From Alphaproteobacteria bacterium (GTDB taxonomy: Bacteria; Pseudomonadota; Alphaproteobacteria; Micavibrionales; Micavibrionaceae), in assembly GCA_016125135.1 (NCBI GenBank), contig WGMJ01000017.1, positions 119,907 through 183,906 on the forward strand: a stretch of 64,000 nt of DNA, written 5' to 3'. Of this stretch, positions 61,558 through 64,000 are shown one piece after another. Numbering within the stretch: the first letter of the stretch is position 1; each line of letters starts with the position of its first letter. The notes under the pieces were generated by a model. That model saw only the letters and a list, made by a program, of their open reading frames with translations. It had not been told where the DNA came from and did no database searches. The position numbers and the translations under genes were made by a program.

Positions 61558-62891
61558 GCAGCATCTTCCTTGTTAAGCGCCTGTGCAAGCTCTGTGCAAA
61601 TTTCTTTAAACTTATCACCGCGCTCCGCGTAGCTATTAAACTGATCATAACTTGGTGAGCCTGGAGCAAGCAGGAGAACGCCTTTTCCAGACTGTGCCAA
61701 GTAATAAAACCCTTGCTTTGTGGCTTCTATCATATTTTCGCAGGTCGTAACCTTTACAATGCTTTTATGTGGCGCCAGTGCATCCAGTATTTTTTGCCTG
61801 TTCAGGCCCATAACAAAAAAATGCATGTTGGGTTCTGGCTTTAGAAGAGTGCCGAATTCATCCCATGAAATGCCGCGGTCATACCCGCCCATAATAATGG
61901 CAAGATTGTCTTCTTCCGGAAAGCTCGCAATAGAGGCAAGGGCGGCATAGGGCGAAGTCGCAATTGAATCATCTACACAGCGTAGCTTGTCTGTTTGCGC
62001 AATAGTTTGTAGCCGGTGCGGGAGGGGCAGGTATGATTTAATAAATGGAAGCGTATCTTCTGCTTTAATCCCCAGCGTCTCGCAAAGTTTTAATATACCG
62101 CAGATATTGGCAAGGTTATGCGGGCCGGCCAGATTAGTATCGGCAAGGTTTAATAGCTCTTTATCTTCGAAGTAAAGGGCACTGCCGCGTACATGGAAGC
62201 TGTCAGGCTGGTTATAAACAATCCGATTTTTATAAAATGATGTGTATTTATCAACCCGTACGCTGTTTGAAGGAATAAAAACAGGCTGGTCGTTCATATT
62301 GTGTAGCGGGGTCATTTTATCATGGAAATAATTTTCCTCACCGTTGTGCCAGTCCATATGTTCAGGGAAAAGGCTCGTAATAATCATTCCGTCCAGCACA
62401 CCTTTAAAACCCGTACTCTGGAAGCTCGACATCTCAAGAATGGTAATGCTGTCATCAGCTGCTTCATGTGAAATAAGCGGAATGCCGATATTGCCAGCTG
62501 CCGCCGCATTATAACCAAGGCCTTTTAGAATATAGGCGAGAAGAGAGGTTGTTGTACTTTTGCCTTTCGTGCCAGTAACACCAAAAATTTTACCTCTGCG
62601 CTCGTTTGCAAACCATAAATTAGTGGCGCTTATAAATTGTGTTCCACGCCTTTGTGCCTCTTTTACATTTTCAGTATTGGGGCTGATGCCGGGCGATTTT
62701 ATGATAATTTCAAACTGTGAAAGCGTATCCGCATCATCCTTATGTATGGCGTCTGCTATCTTTGGATTATTATCAATAATAGCAGGCTGAAGCGCAGGCA
62801 GCCTTTTACGCAGATAATCCTGCACGGCGCGGCCCTCAACACCCATGCCCCAAAGGGCCACTTTTTTCCCGGCTAATTCTTTTAATTCCAT
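61554..62891 (-). CDS. murD: UDP-N-acetylmuramoyl-L-alanine-D-glutamate ligase
   Basis: An N-terminal nucleotide domain (KKVALWGMGVEGRAVQDYLRKR), the Mur ligase ATP site (IFGVTGTKGKSTTTSLLAYILKG) and a C-terminal domain (IIMGGYDRGISWDEFGTL; LLLAPGSPSYDQFNSYAERGDKFKEI) identify MurD. It adds D-Glu to UDP-MurNAc-L-Ala in the cytoplasm. The length of 445 residues is normal. It is outside the usual mur/fts cluster and is coupled to a dipeptidase. Confidence 0.92.
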   Translation of the reverse strand: MELKELAGKKVALWGMGVEGRAVQDYLRKRLPALQPAIIDNNPKIADAIHKDDADTLSQFEIIIKSPGISPNTENVKEAQRRGTQFISATNLWFANERRGKIFGVTGTKGKSTTTSLLAYILKGLGYNAAAAGNIGIPLISHEAADDSITILEMSSFQSTGFKGVLDGMIITSLFPEHMDWHNGEENYFHDKMTPLHNMNDQPVFIPSNSVRVDKYTSFYKNRIVYNQPDSFHVRGSALYFEDKELLNLADTNLAGPHNLANICGILKLCETLGIKAEDTLPFIKSYLPLPHRLQTIAQTDKLRCVDDSIATSPYAALASIASFPEEDNLAIIMGGYDRGISWDEFGTLLKPEPNMHFFVMGLNRQKILDALAPHKSIVKVTTCENMIEATKQGFYYLAQSGKGVLLLAPGSPSYDQFNSYAERGDKFKEICTELAQALNKEDAA

Positions 62892-62932
62892 AGGTGGTTT
62901 TTAGCAGTATTTCTAGCTATAACAATAGCTGT

Positions 62933-64000
62933 ATGCGTTTTTTAGCCGCTATTTTTCTGTCCCTTGTCTCGATTGGCTTTATTTCTGCCATTTTCGGCGT
63001 GGCAGCGGTGGCCATGCTCATCGGTTATTACTCGCAAGACCTGCCCGACTATAACCAGCTTAAAGATTACCGCCCGCCTGTTATTAGCCGGGTTTATGCA
63101 GGTGATGGACGGCTGCTCACGGAATTCGCAGAAGAAAAGCGCGTCTTTATCCCGATCCATGAAATTCCCGATCTGGTAAAGCAGGCTTTTATTGCAGCGG
63201 AAGACCAGAATTTCTACACACATCCCGGTGTTGATTACACAGCGATTGCCCGTGCTGTTCTCAGTAATATTAAGTCGGCTGGCTCGGGGCGCAGGCCTGT
63301 GGGTGCGTCAACAATTACCCAACAAGTCGCCAAAAACTTTTTACTCACGAACGAAGTGTCGATCGAACGAAAAATCAAGGAAGCAATTCTCTCGATGCGG
63401 ATGGAAAAGGCGCTTTCAAAGGACCGACTGCTCGAACTTTACTTGAATGAAATTTTTCTTGGCAATCGCTCTTATGGCGTTGGTGCGGCTGCACTTAATT
63501 ATTTTAACAAATCACTGAATGAACTGACGATTGCCGAGGCCGCGTATCTTGCGGCTTTGCCAAAAGCGCCGAACAACTACCACCCCGTGCGGCATAAGGA
63601 TGCAGCCGTTGATCGCCGTAACTGGGTGATCAACCGTATGTATGAAGACGGGTATATTCCAGCTGATGAGGCGCGTAAGGCAACGATGTTCCCGCTTGTT
63701 ACGGCGGCACGCTCGCAAGAGAGTCAGATTTACGCACCCTATTTCGCCGACGAGATTAAGCGTGAAATCGGGAAGCGTTTCGGTGAAGAAAGTTTGCTGG
63801 GCGAAGGGTTCTCGGTGCGCAGTACACTTGACCCTGCAATGCAGGCGGTTGCAGAAAAAACCCTGCGTGAGGGTTTAATGTCGTATGACCGTCGCCGAGG
63901 TTGGCGTGGCGCCATTTCGCAAGCGGCAACGGGGGCTTCGGGCTGGAAAGGTGCACTTGAAGCGATACCGGAGCCACAAGGTAAGTTGCCGGCATGGCAA
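62933..64000 (+). CDS. mrcA: Penicillin-binding protein 1A, bifunctional (cut by the window end)
   Basis: The first 356 codons are present. After a hydrophobic anchor (MRFLAAIFLSLVSIGFISAIF) comes a GT51 transglycosylase domain with EDQNFYTHPGVD (catalytic Glu), RRPVGASTITQQVAKN, RKIKEAILSMRMEKALSKD, YLNEIFLGNRSYGVGAAALNYF and ALPKAPNNYHP. It continues into the linker region before the transpeptidase domain, which lies outside. ATG 62933 is 42 bases from the divergent murD start. Confidence 0.92.
   Translation, partial: MRFLAAIFLSLVSIGFISAIFGVAAVAMLIGYYSQDLPDYNQLKDYRPPVISRVYAGDGRLLTEFAEEKRVFIPIHEIPDLVKQAFIAAEDQNFYTHPGVDYTAIARAVLSNIKSAGSGRRPVGASTITQQVAKNFLLTNEVSIERKIKEAILSMRMEKALSKDRLLELYLNEIFLGNRSYGVGAAALNYFNKSLNELTIAEAAYLAALPKAPNNYHPVRHKDAAVDRRNWVINRMYEDGYIPADEARKATMFPLVTAARSQESQIYAPYFADEIKREIGKRFGEESLLGEGFSVRSTLDPAMQAVAEKTLREGLMSYDRRRGWRGAISQAATGASGWKGALEAIPEPQGKLPAWQ

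Noticed and set aside
1..64000. CRISPR arrays, insertion sequences, prophage genes
   Set aside because: No regularly spaced direct repeats, transposase, integrase or phage structural genes were recognised anywhere in the window.

Overview
The window reads as a chromosome segment of an alphaproteobacterium. The evidence is lineage-typical genes: a ChpT-type histidine phosphotransferase, a PleC/DivJ-type sensor kinase, an FzlA-like GST-fold division protein, a ProX prolyl-tRNA editing protein, a Trm112-like protein with the alphaproteobacterial CPVTK form, and two matches to the CtrA box TTAA-N7-TTAA. HldE, PutA, UppP, MurD, PBP1A and MlaEF indicate a Gram-negative envelope. A deep-branching group is possible, but genus cannot be read from this sequence alone.

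Layout. 1-8284: partial response regulator, a 54-residue small-gene unit with a CtrA-like box and terminator, a membrane-anchored PemK/MazF-like protein, a large PAS sensor kinase behind a CtrA box, then an SDR enzyme, FzlA-like protein, Lon-N protein and ProX on the minus strand, small unknown genes, tRNA-Gly(GCC) and two unknown genes. 8285-23472: one long str-S10-spc ribosomal cluster (rpsL, rpsG, fusA, tuf, rpsJ to rplO) with a recognisable promoter and a strong terminator. It carries a 56-residue reading frame between fusA and tuf, and stops after rplO with a 48-residue membrane peptide where secY would normally follow. 23474-31583: a 60-residue membrane peptide, three tandem orphan family-3 solute-binding proteins, an RND pump (adaptor plus inner-membrane transporter) and a membrane-anchored transglutaminase-like protease.

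31642-44765: hldE, a five-gene minus operon of YceI/cytochrome b561 proteins ending in a Trm112-like protein, uppP, rsmD, an RluB-type pseudouridine synthase, tadA, a fourth solute-binding paralogue, putA, xseA, an unknown gene, and a TerA/TerD pair. 44809-56178: ettA, an HPt-receiver protein beside chpT, a phosphomannomutase/phosphoglucomutase with galU (sugar-nucleotide supply), a nitrilase-family amidase with anmK (murein recycling), a ParA-like ATPase, a Sua5/TsaC enzyme and unknown genes. 56251-64000: rpsF-rpsR-rplI with terminator, dnaB, mlaE-mlaF, a VanX-like dipeptidase, murD and the first 356 codons of a PBP1A gene.

Main themes are translation, envelope and peptidoglycan metabolism, and Caulobacter-type cell-cycle signalling. 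No CRISPR array, insertion sequence, prophage or clear genomic island was seen. The strongest unusual points are the truncated spc operon with small peptides inserted in the ribosomal cluster, a divergent and longer S7, the four orphan solute-binding proteins sharing a cysteine pair, domain fusions (b561-YceI, MshEN-like plus protease, HPt-receiver), and a VanX-like enzyme with Asp in place of a zinc-ligand His.
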